Shown piece after piece: positions 1 to 8,923 of a stretch of DNA of 55,895 nucleotides; position 1 is the stretch's first letter, and each line of letters begins with the position of its first letter. Origin of the DNA: an uncultured Bacteroides sp. (GTDB taxonomy: Bacteria > Bacteroidota > Bacteroidia > Bacteroidales > Bacteroidaceae). The stretch is from NCBI GenBank assembly GCA_900766195.1, contig CAAFUN010000040.1, forward strand, positions 1 through 55,895, given 5' to 3'. The translations under genes were made by a program, and so were the position numbers. The notes below the pieces were generated by a model. The model searched no databases, was not told the DNA's origin, and saw only the letters and a list, made by a program, of their open reading frames with translations.

Positions 1-24
1 CTTACTTTCGGATATAAATTCTGA
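1..24 (+). CDS. C-terminal end of a probable outer-membrane beta-barrel protein (partial)
   Basis: The first eight codons read LTFGYKF then TGA. A terminal aromatic residue in an alternating hydrophobic strand is the usual C-terminus of Bacteroidetes outer-membrane barrels, including SusC-like proteins. A strong plus-strand terminator follows at 53-95, which supports a real gene ending here. Everything upstream lies outside the window, so the family is a guess from seven residues. Confidence 0.4.
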   Translation, partial: LTFGYKF

Positions 25-52
25 TAAGGAATCATAGTCTTTAATATTGAGT

Positions 53-95
53 AAAAGGTTGTGTCATTCAGTTTACACGACCTTTTGTCTTTTTG
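53..95 (+). terminator. Rho-independent terminator of the gene entering from the left
   Basis: A 12-bp stem (AAAAGGTTGTGT with ACACGACCTTTT, one G-U pair) closes a 10-nt loop and is followed by GTCTTTTT on the plus strand. Confidence 0.75.
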
Positions 96-270
96 CACGT
101 CCTACTCTTCACCTTCTTCCATTAGTACAGGATTGTGAATTAAGAAATGAAATATATATTGTCTGGAAAACTTTAGGCAGTGAAAAGTTATATCGCTAAA
201 AGACTCTTTGAGGGCTTGTTTAACCTTAGTGCCCGATTTAGAATTAAAGAGAGAGTAACGACAAAACATA

Positions 271-323
271 AAAAAATCCGGGATCAAAGAAAGTAGGAAA
301 TCCCATTCTTCTTCAATCCCGGA
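271..323 (-). terminator. Probable terminator of nagB
   Basis: TCCGGGAT at 277-284 pairs with ATCCCGGA at 316-323 across a 31-nt loop. On the minus strand the second arm runs straight into T6 (271-276). It lies about 34 bp past the nagB stop codon. The loop is long, so confidence is moderate. Confidence 0.5.
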
Positions 324-356
324 AAACAGTATCTTAAAACGAGAATATAATGCTGA

Positions 357-1169
357 TTATTTCAGCAGTGCATCCGCATCCAGATGATCGGCTTCAATAT
401 CCTTGAAATAACGGTATGTACCCACTTTCAATTCATAAGTAGCGGCATCGTCGCAAACAATAATTCCTTTCTCGTGTGTCTGCAAGGCACTAATGGTCCA
501 CATTTGTGAAATGGCTCCTTCTACGGCATGATAAAGTGCACGGGCTTTATTATGTCCATTAACAATGATCATCACTTCTTTGGCAGAAAGCACCGTACCT
601 ACTCCAACAGTCAGTGCTGTTTTGGGCACTTTATTCACATCATTATCGAAGAAACGAGAATTGGCAATAATGGTATCGGTAGTCAAAGTCTTTTGACGCG
701 TACGTGAAGCCAATGAAGAACCCGGTTCATTGAAAGCAATATGTCCATCGGGGCCTATACCGCCCATAAACAAGTCAATACCTCCATAAAACTTAATTTT
801 ATCTTCATACCGAACACATTCAGCATCAAGGTCAGCGGCATTACCATTCAATATATTAGTATTCTCCGGCTTAATATCAATATGGCTAAAGAAGTTATTC
901 CACATGAAAGAGTAATAACTTTCGGGATGCTCTTTAGGCAAGCCCACATATTCGTCCATATTGAAAGTGACCACATTGGCGAAAGAAACAAGACCTTTCT
1001 TGTTCAAATCGATCAATGCTTTGTACATACCCAATGGCGATGATCCGGTGGGGCATCCCAGAACAAAAGGCTTCTCGGGTGTCGGATCAGCAGCTTTGAT
1101 ACGGGCTGCCACATAGTGAGCTGCCCACTTGGATACGGATTGATAATCCGGTTGAATAATTAATCTCAT
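357..1169 (-). CDS. nagB: Glucosamine-6-phosphate deaminase
   Basis: Converts glucosamine-6-phosphate to fructose-6-phosphate and ammonia in the cytoplasm, linking amino-sugar catabolism to glycolysis. At 270 residues it has the usual family length. The phosphate loop is GCPTGSSPLGMY (39-49), the catalytic Asp is in NMDEYVGL (D72), and FMGGIGPDGHIAFNEP supplies D141, H143 and E148, the same numbers as in the E. coli enzyme. The gene lies 43 bp downstream of the flavodiiron gene on the same strand and may share its transcript; a hairpin followed by T6 lies beyond its stop codon. No other amino-sugar gene is adjacent. Confidence 0.97.
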   Translation of the reverse strand: MRLIIQPDYQSVSKWAAHYVAARIKAADPTPEKPFVLGCPTGSSPLGMYKALIDLNKKGLVSFANVVTFNMDEYVGLPKEHPESYYSFMWNNFFSHIDIKPENTNILNGNAADLDAECVRYEDKIKFYGGIDLFMGGIGPDGHIAFNEPGSSLASRTRQKTLTTDTIIANSRFFDNDVNKVPKTALTVGVGTVLSAKEVMIIVNGHNKARALYHAVEGAISQMWTISALQTHEKGIIVCDDAATYELKVGTYRYFKDIEADHLDADALLK

Positions 1170-1212
1170 GATGATTGTTGTTATATGTGTTAATAAAATG
1201 ATTTTTCAATCA

Positions 1213-2415
1213 CTATTTCCTGTCTTTTTTCAAACGTTCGGCCATGGCACGTCCCAAATTCTCGCATTGAGTATGAATAATATCTTTCATACCTTGTTTC
1301 ATCTCAACGGGATCGCCCACTACTTCAAACTTGCTCTTCTCAGCAAACTCACCCATACGCTTTACAGCAGCACCGGCCCAGCAAAACGATCCAAAATAGC
1401 CTAAATAGCGTCCTTTTATGTCACGCACCAGTATTTTAGAAAGAAGCGACTCAATGTCGGGATAAATCTGATTACTATAGGTGGGGGAACCTATAATAAG
1501 ACCTTTGTATTTAAAAACATCTGCAATGATATATGAAGCATCGCTCTTAGTTACATTATGCATAGCAATATTCTTAATGCCTTGCGCAGAAAGTTCTTCG
1601 GCTATGGCTTCGGCCATCTGCTCGGTATTGCCATACATCGTGCCATAGGCAATAACAACACCTTCTTCGGCTTCGTAACGGCTCCATTTATCAGTCAAAG
1701 CAAGTGCTCTCTCTACATTCTTACCAGTCCAAACAGGACCATGAGTGGAACAAATAACCTTTATATCAATTCCCTGCAATTTCTGCAAAGCCTTTTGAAC
1801 AGCAGATCCGTATTTTCCCACGATATTGGAATAATAACGAATCATTTCATCCCAGTAACGGTCTGTATTGATTTGAGAATCTAAAAAGCTACCGTTTATT
1901 GTACCAAAAGAGCCGAATCCGTCTCCGGAAAATATCACGCCATCCGTCTCATCGAATGTCATCATCGTCTCCGGCCAGTGTACCATCGGTGTAAGATAGA
2001 AACGCAACGTATGATATCCCAATTTCAAGAAATCACCGTCACTTATCAGATACTGTTCGCCAGTCACCCCATAGAAACCTTCAATCATGCCGAAAGTCTG
2101 CTTGTTTCCTACAATAACAATATTGGGATAATGTTGTTTAATAAGACTAATAGAACCGGAATGATCCGGCTCCATATGATTGATTATTAAGTATTGAATG
2201 GGACGTTCGCCAATAATCTTTTTAATCTTCGCAAGAAAAATCTCAAAATAGCAAATGTCCACAGTATCCACTAACGCTATAGTCTCGTCGTTGATCAAAT
2301 AAGAATTATAAGAAACACCGTAAGGCAATGGCCAAAGTGCCTCAAACTTAGGTTTGACGCGATCATTTACTCCTACATAGTGTATCTTTCCACTTACAAT
2401 GCTTTTTTGGTCCAT
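1213..2415 (-). CDS. Flavodiiron protein (A-type flavoprotein; O2/NO reductase)
   Basis: A 400-residue two-domain protein. The N-terminal metallo-beta-lactamase-like domain carries the di-iron ligands HMEPDH (H80, E82, D84, H85), H146, D165 and H225. The C-terminal flavodoxin domain starts with the FMN loop GTMYGNTEQMA (about 258-268). In anaerobes this family reduces oxygen to water or nitric oxide to nitrous oxide with electrons from rubredoxin or an NADH:rubredoxin reductase. No rubredoxin domain is fused, so a separate donor must exist. A minus-strand TATTTTTG at 2462-2469 may be its promoter -7 element. Substrate preference between O2 and NO cannot be read from sequence. Confidence 0.92.
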   Translation of the reverse strand: MDQKSIVSGKIHYVGVNDRVKPKFEALWPLPYGVSYNSYLINDETIALVDTVDICYFEIFLAKIKKIIGERPIQYLIINHMEPDHSGSISLIKQHYPNIVIVGNKQTFGMIEGFYGVTGEQYLISDGDFLKLGYHTLRFYLTPMVHWPETMMTFDETDGVIFSGDGFGSFGTINGSFLDSQINTDRYWDEMIRYYSNIVGKYGSAVQKALQKLQGIDIKVICSTHGPVWTGKNVERALALTDKWSRYEAEEGVVIAYGTMYGNTEQMAEAIAEELSAQGIKNIAMHNVTKSDASYIIADVFKYKGLIIGSPTYSNQIYPDIESLLSKILVRDIKGRYLGYFGSFCWAGAAVKRMGEFAEKSKFEVVGDPVEMKQGMKDIIHTQCENLGRAMAERLKKDRK

Positions 2416-2480
2416 ATTCTTTATTTAGTTATTTATATTTGATATGAATAAGAAATTGATGCAAAAATAATCCTTTTTTC

Positions 2481-3407
2481 TCAAACTTCATATTTCTTTC
2501 CTTGATAAGCACCACATTCAATCATTCTTTTTTGCAATAAATGATTGAATTCATAGTTCTTTAATCCCCATTCGGGAGCAATCAGCCATTCCTTTGGAGA
2601 TTGTGAGACAAAGCGTTCTAAGATCAGATCGGGACGCAAATGCTCGATATAGTCAATTACCAGACTGATATATTCATTCAAATCAAACAGGTGGAAGTCT
2701 TCGGGGTGATTTGCAAATTCACGTGCCATGCGTGTTCCACGAATCAACTGCAACTGGTGCATCTTTAACGTAACCAGAGGTATTTGTGACAAAACGCCTG
2801 CTTGCCGGATTAAATCTTGTTTGGTTTCTCCAGGCAACCCAAGTATTACATGTCCGCCAACAGGTATTCCACATTCAGCCGTACGCTTCACTGCATCAAC
2901 GGTGTCTTGATAGGTGTGACCACGGTTGATACGCCTCAACGTATCGTCATTTGTGCTTTCAATGCCATATTCCACCAACAAAAAATGCGTCCGGTGAAGT
3001 TCTTCAAGATAATGAAGCAGCGAATCGGGCATGCAATCGGGACGGGTACCTATCACCAAGCCTACCACGTCGGGCACAGAAAGGGCTTCTTCATACTTCC
3101 GTTTCAAGCTATCAAGCTCATCATACGTATTGGTATAGGCTTGAAAGTACGCCAGGTATTTCATCTCCGGATACTTTCGCGCAAAGAAAGCTTTTCCTTC
3201 TTCCAGTTGTGTAGTGATCGTTTTTTCCGTCCGGCAATAATCAGGATTGAAAGTTTGGTTATTGCAATACGTACAACCTCCATTTCCTTTTGTACCATCC
3301 CGATTGGGACAAGTAAAACCGGCATTCAATGAAATCTTCTGTACTTTGTACGGAAAGTTCTTCTTAAGAAACAAGGAAAAGTCATTGTACAACGGGCTAT
3401 CCACCAT
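2481..3407 (-). CDS. TIGR01212-family radical SAM protein (YhcC-like)
   Basis: A 308-residue radical SAM enzyme. The Cys motif in TCPNRDGTKGNGGCTYC provides the 4Fe-4S ligands in the spacing typical of TIGR01212/YhcC rather than plain CxxxCxxC. Other family segments are GTRPDC, LVEYGIES, INRGHTY and VGGHVILGLPGET. The ORF could start ten codons earlier, but MVDSPLYNDFSLFLK matches where family members begin. The substrate of this family is not established. It lies 65 bp upstream of the flavodiiron gene on the same strand. Confidence 0.85.
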   Translation of the reverse strand: MVDSPLYNDFSLFLKKNFPYKVQKISLNAGFTCPNRDGTKGNGGCTYCNNQTFNPDYCRTEKTITTQLEEGKAFFARKYPEMKYLAYFQAYTNTYDELDSLKRKYEEALSVPDVVGLVIGTRPDCMPDSLLHYLEELHRTHFLLVEYGIESTNDDTLRRINRGHTYQDTVDAVKRTAECGIPVGGHVILGLPGETKQDLIRQAGVLSQIPLVTLKMHQLQLIRGTRMAREFANHPEDFHLFDLNEYISLVIDYIEHLRPDLILERFVSQSPKEWLIAPEWGLKNYEFNHLLQKRMIECGAYQGKKYEV

Positions 3408-3517
3408 AACTATCACACCATTATTGCGTAAATACATAAAATACTCCTACAAACGACAAACAGAAAGCAAGCCTAAAGACCATCTGCAAGAACACTCTTA
3501 TGATTCAAATCAGGATG

Positions 3518-3525
3518 CAAAATTA
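3518..3525 (-). promoter_or_regulatory. Possible -7 element for the radical SAM gene
   Basis: Minus-strand TAATTTTG fits the Bacteroidetes -7 consensus TAnnTTTG about 110 bp before the chosen start. A TTTG lies 23 bp further upstream, slightly longer than the ideal spacing. Confidence 0.35.
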
Positions 3526-3767
3526 ATTATTATATCGGCTTCACTTACCAAATACACCTTTTTTATGATAGAGAAGATAAACTATTATTATGTACTCAAG
3601 AGCTTTACACTTGTACATCCGCCCGCCCTCACTTCTACTTGTGTAACTTTATAGTTGTACCACCGCATGGCATCGATAGTACATATAAAACGAGTTCCGC
3701 TGATCCATACATATTCTATCAATAACCCGAAAGACATACATAAGGAACTAAAAAAGGAGAACTTTCA

Positions 3768-3798
3768 TTGTACCCTTTACGCCAAATGGCTATATTTG
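3768..3798 (+). promoter_or_regulatory. Promoter of the dipeptidyl peptidase gene
   Basis: TATATTTG (3791-3798) matches TAnnTTTG exactly. TTG at 3768-3770 (context CATTG) lies 20 bp upstream at the -33 position. The start codon follows 26 bp after the -7 element. The rest of 3438-3767 shows no gene. Confidence 0.65.
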
Positions 3799-3824
3799 CT
3801 GCACAAAGAAAATTTATTTGAATC

Positions 3825-6038
3825 ATGAAAAGAATAAATATTGCTATCGTACTCTGCTTATTCACTTTGACCTGCTTTGCACAAGGCAAGCAGGCTCTCA
3901 ATTTGAAAGATATCGTATCGGGTAAATTCCGTCAGGAAAACATTTACGGCGTAATACCTATTCCCGGCGATGGAGAACACTATTCGCAAATGAATGCTGA
4001 GGGAACTCGTATCATAAAGTACTCGTTTAAAACGGGCAAAGAGGTGGAAGTGCTGTTTGATGCTGCAACCGCTCGTGAATGTCCCTTTAAGAAATTCGAT
4101 GGTTATAGTTTCTCACCCGATGGTGGTAAGCTGCTTATCGCTACTGAACGCAAACCCATCTACCGTCATTCATACACCGCAGTGCATTACATCTATAGCT
4201 TAAAACGCAATTTGGATGGAAAGATTAATAATGTGGTAGAGAAACTATCGGATGGTGGTCCGCAACAAGTACCTGTCTTTTCACCCGATGGCACGCAAGT
4301 GGCTTTCGTTAGAAACAATAATATATTTCTGGTAAAATTCCTTTTCGGCAACAGTGAAAGCCAAGTCACAGAAGACGGAAAAGCCAATGCCATATTGAAC
4401 GGGATACCCGACTGGGTATATGAAGAGGAGTTCGCCTTCAACCGTGCATTGGAATTTAGTGCCGACAGCAAAATGTTGATCTATATTCGCTTTGATGAAA
4501 CAGAAGTGCCATCCTACTCTTTCCCGCTCTTCGCAGGTGAGGCACCTCATTTTAGTAATTATGAAAAATATCCGGGCAGCTACACTTACAAGTATCCTAA
4601 AACAGGAGAAGTAAATGCCAAAGTCTCTGTCCAGACCTTTGACATTAAGTCGAGAGTAACTCGTCAGGTAAAACTACCTATTGATGCAGACGCTTACATA
4701 CCACGCATCTATGCCACTGCCGATCCTAATAAAATAGCTATTGCCACGCTGAACAGACATCAGAATCGCCTTGATCTTTACTTTGCTGATCCGCGTTCAA
4801 CTGTTGCCAAGCTGGCTATTCGCGATGAGAGCAATGCCTATATCAGCGAAAGCACTTTGGACAATATTAAATTTTATCCCGAAAACTTCAGCTTTTTAAG
4901 CGAAAAGAGTGGTTATAGTCATTTGTACTGGTACACAATAGGAGGCAATCTGGTAAAACAAGTAACTGCCGGGAATTTTGAAGTGAAAGACTTTTTGGGA
5001 TGGGATGCCGCTGAAGACGCATTCTATTATTCTTCCAATGAAGAAAGCCCATTATGCCAAGCCATCTACAAGATAGATCGGAAAGGGAAAAAGCTCAAAC
5101 TATCCGCTCAGCAAGGCATCAATAGTGCGCAGTTCAGTACCGACATGAAATATTACATGAATCGATACACCAATTTGCAGACTCCTCTTATTGTTACGTT
5201 GAATGACAATACAGGAAAGTTATTGAGCACTCTTGTGACCAACCAAAAGCTAAAGCAAGAATTGGCACAATACAATATTCCTCAAAAGGAGTTCTTTACT
5301 TTCAAAACCTCGGATGGTACAACACTTAACGGATGGATGATGAAGCCTACCGGCTTTAATTCATCTAAAAAATACCCTGCCTTACTGTATCAATATAGTG
5401 GACCCGGCTCACAGCAAGTTCTAGATGCATGGGGAATCAGTTGGGAAACATACATGGCTAGCCGCGGTTATATTGTGGTTTGTGTAGACGGACGTGGAAC
5501 AGGTGGCAGGGGTGCAGACTTCGCAAAATGTACCTATATGAATCTTGGAGTAAAAGAAGCTAAAGACCAGGTTGCTACAGCAGAATATCTGGGCGGTCTG
5601 TCTTACGTAGATAAAAATAAAATAGGAATATGGGGATGGAGTTATGGAGGATATATGACTCTGATGAGTATGAGCGAAGGCACACCGGTATTTAAGGCCG
5701 GAGTTGCAGTGGCTCCCGTAACAGACTGGAACTTCTATGACACCATTTACGGTGAACGTTATATGCGTACTCCACAAGAAAATGCAGATGGTTACAAAGC
5801 ATCCTCCGCCTTTACTCGTGCCAATAAGCTACACGGTAACCTGCTTCTGGTGCATGGGATGGCCGACGATAATGTGCATTTTCAAAACACAGCGGAGTAT
5901 GCCGAGCATCTGGTGCAATTGGACAAGCAGTTCGACATGCAGGTATATACCAACCGTAATCATAGCATTTTCGGTGATAATACGCGCTATCACTTATACA
6001 CCAAACTGACCGACTTCTTCGACAGAAATCTGAAATAA
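3825..6038 (+). CDS. Dipeptidyl peptidase IV (S9 family serine peptidase), exported
   Basis: A 737-residue secreted peptidase that removes X-Pro or X-Ala dipeptides from N-termini. Residues 1-20 form a signal peptide ending in CFAQ. A beta-propeller follows and contains YEEEFAFNRALEF, the double-glutamate motif that binds the substrate amino terminus. The alpha/beta-hydrolase domain carries GWSYGGY (nucleophile S606), ADDNVHF (D682) and NHSIFG (H713). GRGTGGRG is the conserved loop near the active site. The protein is probably periplasmic or outer-membrane associated. The gene is monocistronic, with its own promoter and a hairpin downstream. Confidence 0.95.
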   Translation: MKRINIAIVLCLFTLTCFAQGKQALNLKDIVSGKFRQENIYGVIPIPGDGEHYSQMNAEGTRIIKYSFKTGKEVEVLFDAATARECPFKKFDGYSFSPDGGKLLIATERKPIYRHSYTAVHYIYSLKRNLDGKINNVVEKLSDGGPQQVPVFSPDGTQVAFVRNNNIFLVKFLFGNSESQVTEDGKANAILNGIPDWVYEEEFAFNRALEFSADSKMLIYIRFDETEVPSYSFPLFAGEAPHFSNYEKYPGSYTYKYPKTGEVNAKVSVQTFDIKSRVTRQVKLPIDADAYIPRIYATADPNKIAIATLNRHQNRLDLYFADPRSTVAKLAIRDESNAYISESTLDNIKFYPENFSFLSEKSGYSHLYWYTIGGNLVKQVTAGNFEVKDFLGWDAAEDAFYYSSNEESPLCQAIYKIDRKGKKLKLSAQQGINSAQFSTDMKYYMNRYTNLQTPLIVTLNDNTGKLLSTLVTNQKLKQELAQYNIPQKEFFTFKTSDGTTLNGWMMKPTGFNSSKKYPALLYQYSGPGSQQVLDAWGISWETYMASRGYIVVCVDGRGTGGRGADFAKCTYMNLGVKEAKDQVATAEYLGGLSYVDKNKIGIWGWSYGGYMTLMSMSEGTPVFKAGVAVAPVTDWNFYDTIYGERYMRTPQENADGYKASSAFTRANKLHGNLLLVHGMADDNVHFQNTAEYAEHLVQLDKQFDMQVYTNRNHSIFGDNTRYHLYTKLTDFFDRNLK

Positions 6039-6138
6039 AGGAGTGGCGATCATTCGAAATAAGTTCTCTTGAGTTTAACTGTATTTAGAAATAATTCTCT
6101 TTTCAGTAAACAGAACAGTCTTTGAATTCATTATTTAA

Positions 6139-6162
6139 AAGATGCAGAGTAATCTGCATCTT
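6139..6162. terminator. Perfect 10-bp hairpin between the peptidase gene and lipA
   Basis: AAGATGCAGA and TCTGCATCTT pair perfectly around the 4-nt loop GTAA. No T-run follows directly on the plus strand, so it may be a terminator for the upstream gene or an element in the lipA leader. Confidence 0.45.
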
Positions 6163-6199
6163 AAATGTAAAAGCTTGTTTCAAACAGAATAAAATTAAG

Positions 6200-7063
6200 A
6201 TGGATAGAGTACGGAAACCCGATTGGCTTAAAATCAGCATAGGGGCCAACGAACGGTATACAGATACAAAAAAAATTGTCGAATCCCATTGCCTACATAC
6301 CATTTGTAGCAGCGGACGATGTCCAAACATGGGAGAATGCTGGGGTAAAGGAACTGCCACTTTCATGATTGGCGGGGAAATATGTACGCGCTCCTGTAAG
6401 TTTTGCAATACCCTCAGCGGTAAACCTCATGCCTTAGACGTAAACGAGCCGCTTCATGTAGCAGAATCGATTTCACTCATGAAATTAACTCACGCTGTGA
6501 TTACTTCGGTCGACCGTGATGATCTACCGGATTTAGGAGCCGGACATTGGGTACGGACAATAAATGAAATCAGGCGGCTTAATCCTCAAACCACTATCGA
6601 AGTACTGATTCCTGATTTTCAAGGTAAGGAAGATCTTATAGCGCTGGTTGTAGAAGCCAAACCAGAGATTATCTCTCATAATATGGAAACAGTGCGGCGC
6701 ATCACTCCATTAGTACGTAGTGCAGCTCGCTATGAAACAAGCCTTAAAGTATTAAATCAAATTGCAAAAGATGGTGTTACCGCCAAATCGGGCATAATGG
6801 TGGGATTAGGAGAGACTCCCGCCGAAGTGGAAGAACTAATGGACGATCTGATTCGGACAGGTTGCTCCATTTTGACTATCGGGCAATATCTACAACCGAC
6901 CCACAAACACTATCCGGTAGTGGAATACATCCATCCCAAACAATTCGCTCTCTATAAAGAGATCGGACTAAAGAAAGGTTTTGAACAAGTAGAAAGTGCA
7001 CCTTTAGTACGCTCTTCCTACCACGCAGAGAAGCATATTCGCCCTCGCAACAAAGAAGAATGA
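6200..7063 (+). CDS. lipA: Lipoyl synthase
   Basis: Radical SAM enzyme that inserts two sulfurs into protein-bound octanoyl groups to make lipoate. Both iron-sulfur motifs are complete: CX4CX5C (C36, C41, C47), the auxiliary cluster consumed as sulfur donor, and CX3CX2C (C62, C66, C69), the radical SAM cluster. The C-terminal RSSYHAEKH supplies the conserved serine ligand. The start was placed at MDRVRKPDWL because the 26 codons before it have no family similarity and cover the hairpin region. It is 287 residues, the normal length. No lipB lies next to it. Confidence 0.96.
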   Translation: MDRVRKPDWLKISIGANERYTDTKKIVESHCLHTICSSGRCPNMGECWGKGTATFMIGGEICTRSCKFCNTLSGKPHALDVNEPLHVAESISLMKLTHAVITSVDRDDLPDLGAGHWVRTINEIRRLNPQTTIEVLIPDFQGKEDLIALVVEAKPEIISHNMETVRRITPLVRSAARYETSLKVLNQIAKDGVTAKSGIMVGLGETPAEVEELMDDLIRTGCSILTIGQYLQPTHKHYPVVEYIHPKQFALYKEIGLKKGFEQVESAPLVRSSYHAEKHIRPRNKEE

Positions 7064-7126
7064 CAAGAAACGAACCATCCCCATATTGATTTGTTATATA
7101 GAAAACCACAGAATTACTGATATACA

Positions 7127-8248
7127 ATGAGTCAAAAAGGAGTTCTTTCATCAAAATTCAATATGTCCCTAGGATTTATCCCAGTCATTATATCCATTAT
7201 ATTATATGAATTTATGACGAAGGATATTGCTATATACATTGGTGCAGGTGTAGGAATATTATATAGTTTATCTACAGCTTTCGGAAAAGGAAAACGCATT
7301 CCACATTTTATTCTTTACGGCACTACGGTCATGTTGCTTTTACTGACTGTATCCACCCTTCTTTTCGGTGACTGCTGCCCTTCACGCTACTATCCTTTCA
7401 CATTGGAGATTTGCGCCATTATTCCTGCCTTTATTTTTTACTTGAATAAAAAAACCACACTGAAAGATCACGCACATAAACAGGCCAAGTATAACGATGC
7501 TAATTCTTTCTCTTCAGGAACGATATCTGCTATAGTGTCAACGCGCGTTGTTCTGCTTATAGCCTCTGTGCATTTCATTGTAATAGCAATTGCATTTTTC
7601 TTCTTTCGCCCATTGGGAAGGGGAACTGAAGATCTTTTATTTCGTTTTTTCCCACCTGTGGTTTTTTTAATCAGCATATTGTTTAACCAGTATGGCATTC
7701 GCTTTTTCAATAAACTAATGGAGCGCAATGCTTTTGTACCAATAGTTAACACTAAAGGAGATGTGATAGGAAGACAGTTAGCTGCAGATGTAATTAGAGA
7801 AAAAAGTTCCCATATGCACCCGGTGATTCGCATTGCCATATCCTATAAAGACATGCTTTTCCTAGCACCGCGATCACAACAAGCTATTATTGAAAGGGGA
7901 AAAACAGATATTCCTATGGAGACCTACTTATTATATGGAGAAACATTGGAGGCCGGAGTGAAACGACTCATGCAATACTATTTCCCAAATATGGGTAAGC
8001 AAAATGTTCAATTTAATGCAATGTATAATTTCGAAAATAACGAGACAAACAGACTCATTTATCTTTTTTTGTTAGAAGTTACTGACGAAAGTTATTTGCA
8101 CGAAAAGACATTCAAAGAAAGCAAATTATGGACTCCACTTCAAATAAAGTATAACTTAGGAAAGAATTTCTTCAGTAGCTGCTTCGAACATGAATATGAG
8201 CATCTTCGAGAAGTTATTGATACAAGAGAAAAATACAGGGAATTTTAG
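7127..8248 (+). CDS. Integral membrane protein with a cytosolic Nudix-like C-terminal domain
   Basis: A 373-residue protein. Roughly six hydrophobic segments fall between residues 15 and 205, broken by a charged loop near 110-135. The soluble remainder starts FVPIVNTKGDVIGRQ and continues through YKDMLFLAPRSQ to YGETLEAGVKRLMQYYF, which resembles a Nudix fold (strand, substrate loop, then a helix like the Nudix-box helix). The box glutamates of GX5EX7REUXEEXGU are mostly missing, so hydrolase activity is doubtful. It follows lipA by 63 bp and its 3' end overlaps the convergent RsmI-like gene by 35 bp. Function not recognised. Confidence 0.6.
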   Translation: MSQKGVLSSKFNMSLGFIPVIISIILYEFMTKDIAIYIGAGVGILYSLSTAFGKGKRIPHFILYGTTVMLLLLTVSTLLFGDCCPSRYYPFTLEICAIIPAFIFYLNKKTTLKDHAHKQAKYNDANSFSSGTISAIVSTRVVLLIASVHFIVIAIAFFFFRPLGRGTEDLLFRFFPPVVFLISILFNQYGIRFFNKLMERNAFVPIVNTKGDVIGRQLAADVIREKSSHMHPVIRIAISYKDMLFLAPRSQQAIIERGKTDIPMETYLLYGETLEAGVKRLMQYYFPNMGKQNVQFNAMYNFENNETNRLIYLFLLEVTDESYLHEKTFKESKLWTPLQIKYNLGKNFFSSCFEHEYEHLREVIDTREKYREF

Positions 8249-8918
8249 ATAGATCGGGAACTTTGCCTTGCCACGCTTTTAACGATCTTGTTTTAATATA
8301 TTCTCCCTCACAAGTAATATTGGCTGCAATACAGAGCTTAGTTTGAGGTCGGCAGGTATGGAGCAGCTCTTCAACAAGCTTATTGTTACGATAAGGGGTC
8401 TCAATAAACAACTGGGTTTGATGTTCGGTATAAATACGCTGTTCAAGCATCTTTAAAGTCTTCACACGCTCACCCTGTTCTATAGGCAAATAACCATGGA
8501 AAGCAAAGCTCTGTCCATTAAAGCCGGAAGCCATAACAGATAAAATAATAGAAGAGGGTCCCACTAAAGGGACCACTCTCATATTTTCACGTTGTGCTAT
8601 AGCAACGACATCCGCCCCCGGATCGGCAACTGCCGGACAACCGGCTTCAGAAATAACTCCCATAGAGAGTCCACTTCTCAAAGGTTTCAGATAGCCGGAT
8701 ATATCTTCGGGCGAAGTATGCTTATTCAACGGATAAAAAGTCAACGCATCAATATCTATTTCCCGATCCACCTTTTTCAGAAAACGCCGCGCAGAACGCA
8801 CGTCTTCAACAATGAAATGACGGATACCCAAAATTATATCTTTATTATAAGAAGGTAAGACCGTTTCGATTTGTGTATCTCCTAAAGTTACAGGCAATAA
8901 ATAAAGTGCAATGTCCAT
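8214..8918 (-). CDS. SAM-dependent methyltransferase, RsmI-like tetrapyrrole-methylase fold
   Basis: A 234-residue member of the family that includes RsmI, which 2'-O-methylates C1402 of 16S rRNA. Recognisable parts are LYLLPVTLGD at the N-terminus, EDVRSARRFL, the SAM loop VISEAGCPAVADPG, VPLVGPSSIILSVMASGFNGQSFAFHGYLP written here in family order, and FIETPYRNN. It is shorter than E. coli RsmI and lacks its C-terminal extension, so it may be a second RsmI-like paralogue. It lies 5 bp after fabI and is probably co-transcribed with it. Confidence 0.82.
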   Translation of the reverse strand: MDIALYLLPVTLGDTQIETVLPSYNKDIILGIRHFIVEDVRSARRFLKKVDREIDIDALTFYPLNKHTSPEDISGYLKPLRSGLSMGVISEAGCPAVADPGADVVAIAQRENMRVVPLVGPSSIILSVMASGFNGQSFAFHGYLPIEQGERVKTLKMLEQRIYTEHQTQLFIETPYRNNKLVEELLHTCRPQTKLCIAANITCEGEYIKTRSLKAWQGKVPDLSKIPCIFLLYQ

Positions 8919-8923
8919 TGTTA

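Noticed and set aside
102..287. 61-residue minus-strand ORF
   Set aside because: It has no family resemblance, an unlikely composition, and lies between a terminator and the nagB terminator region.
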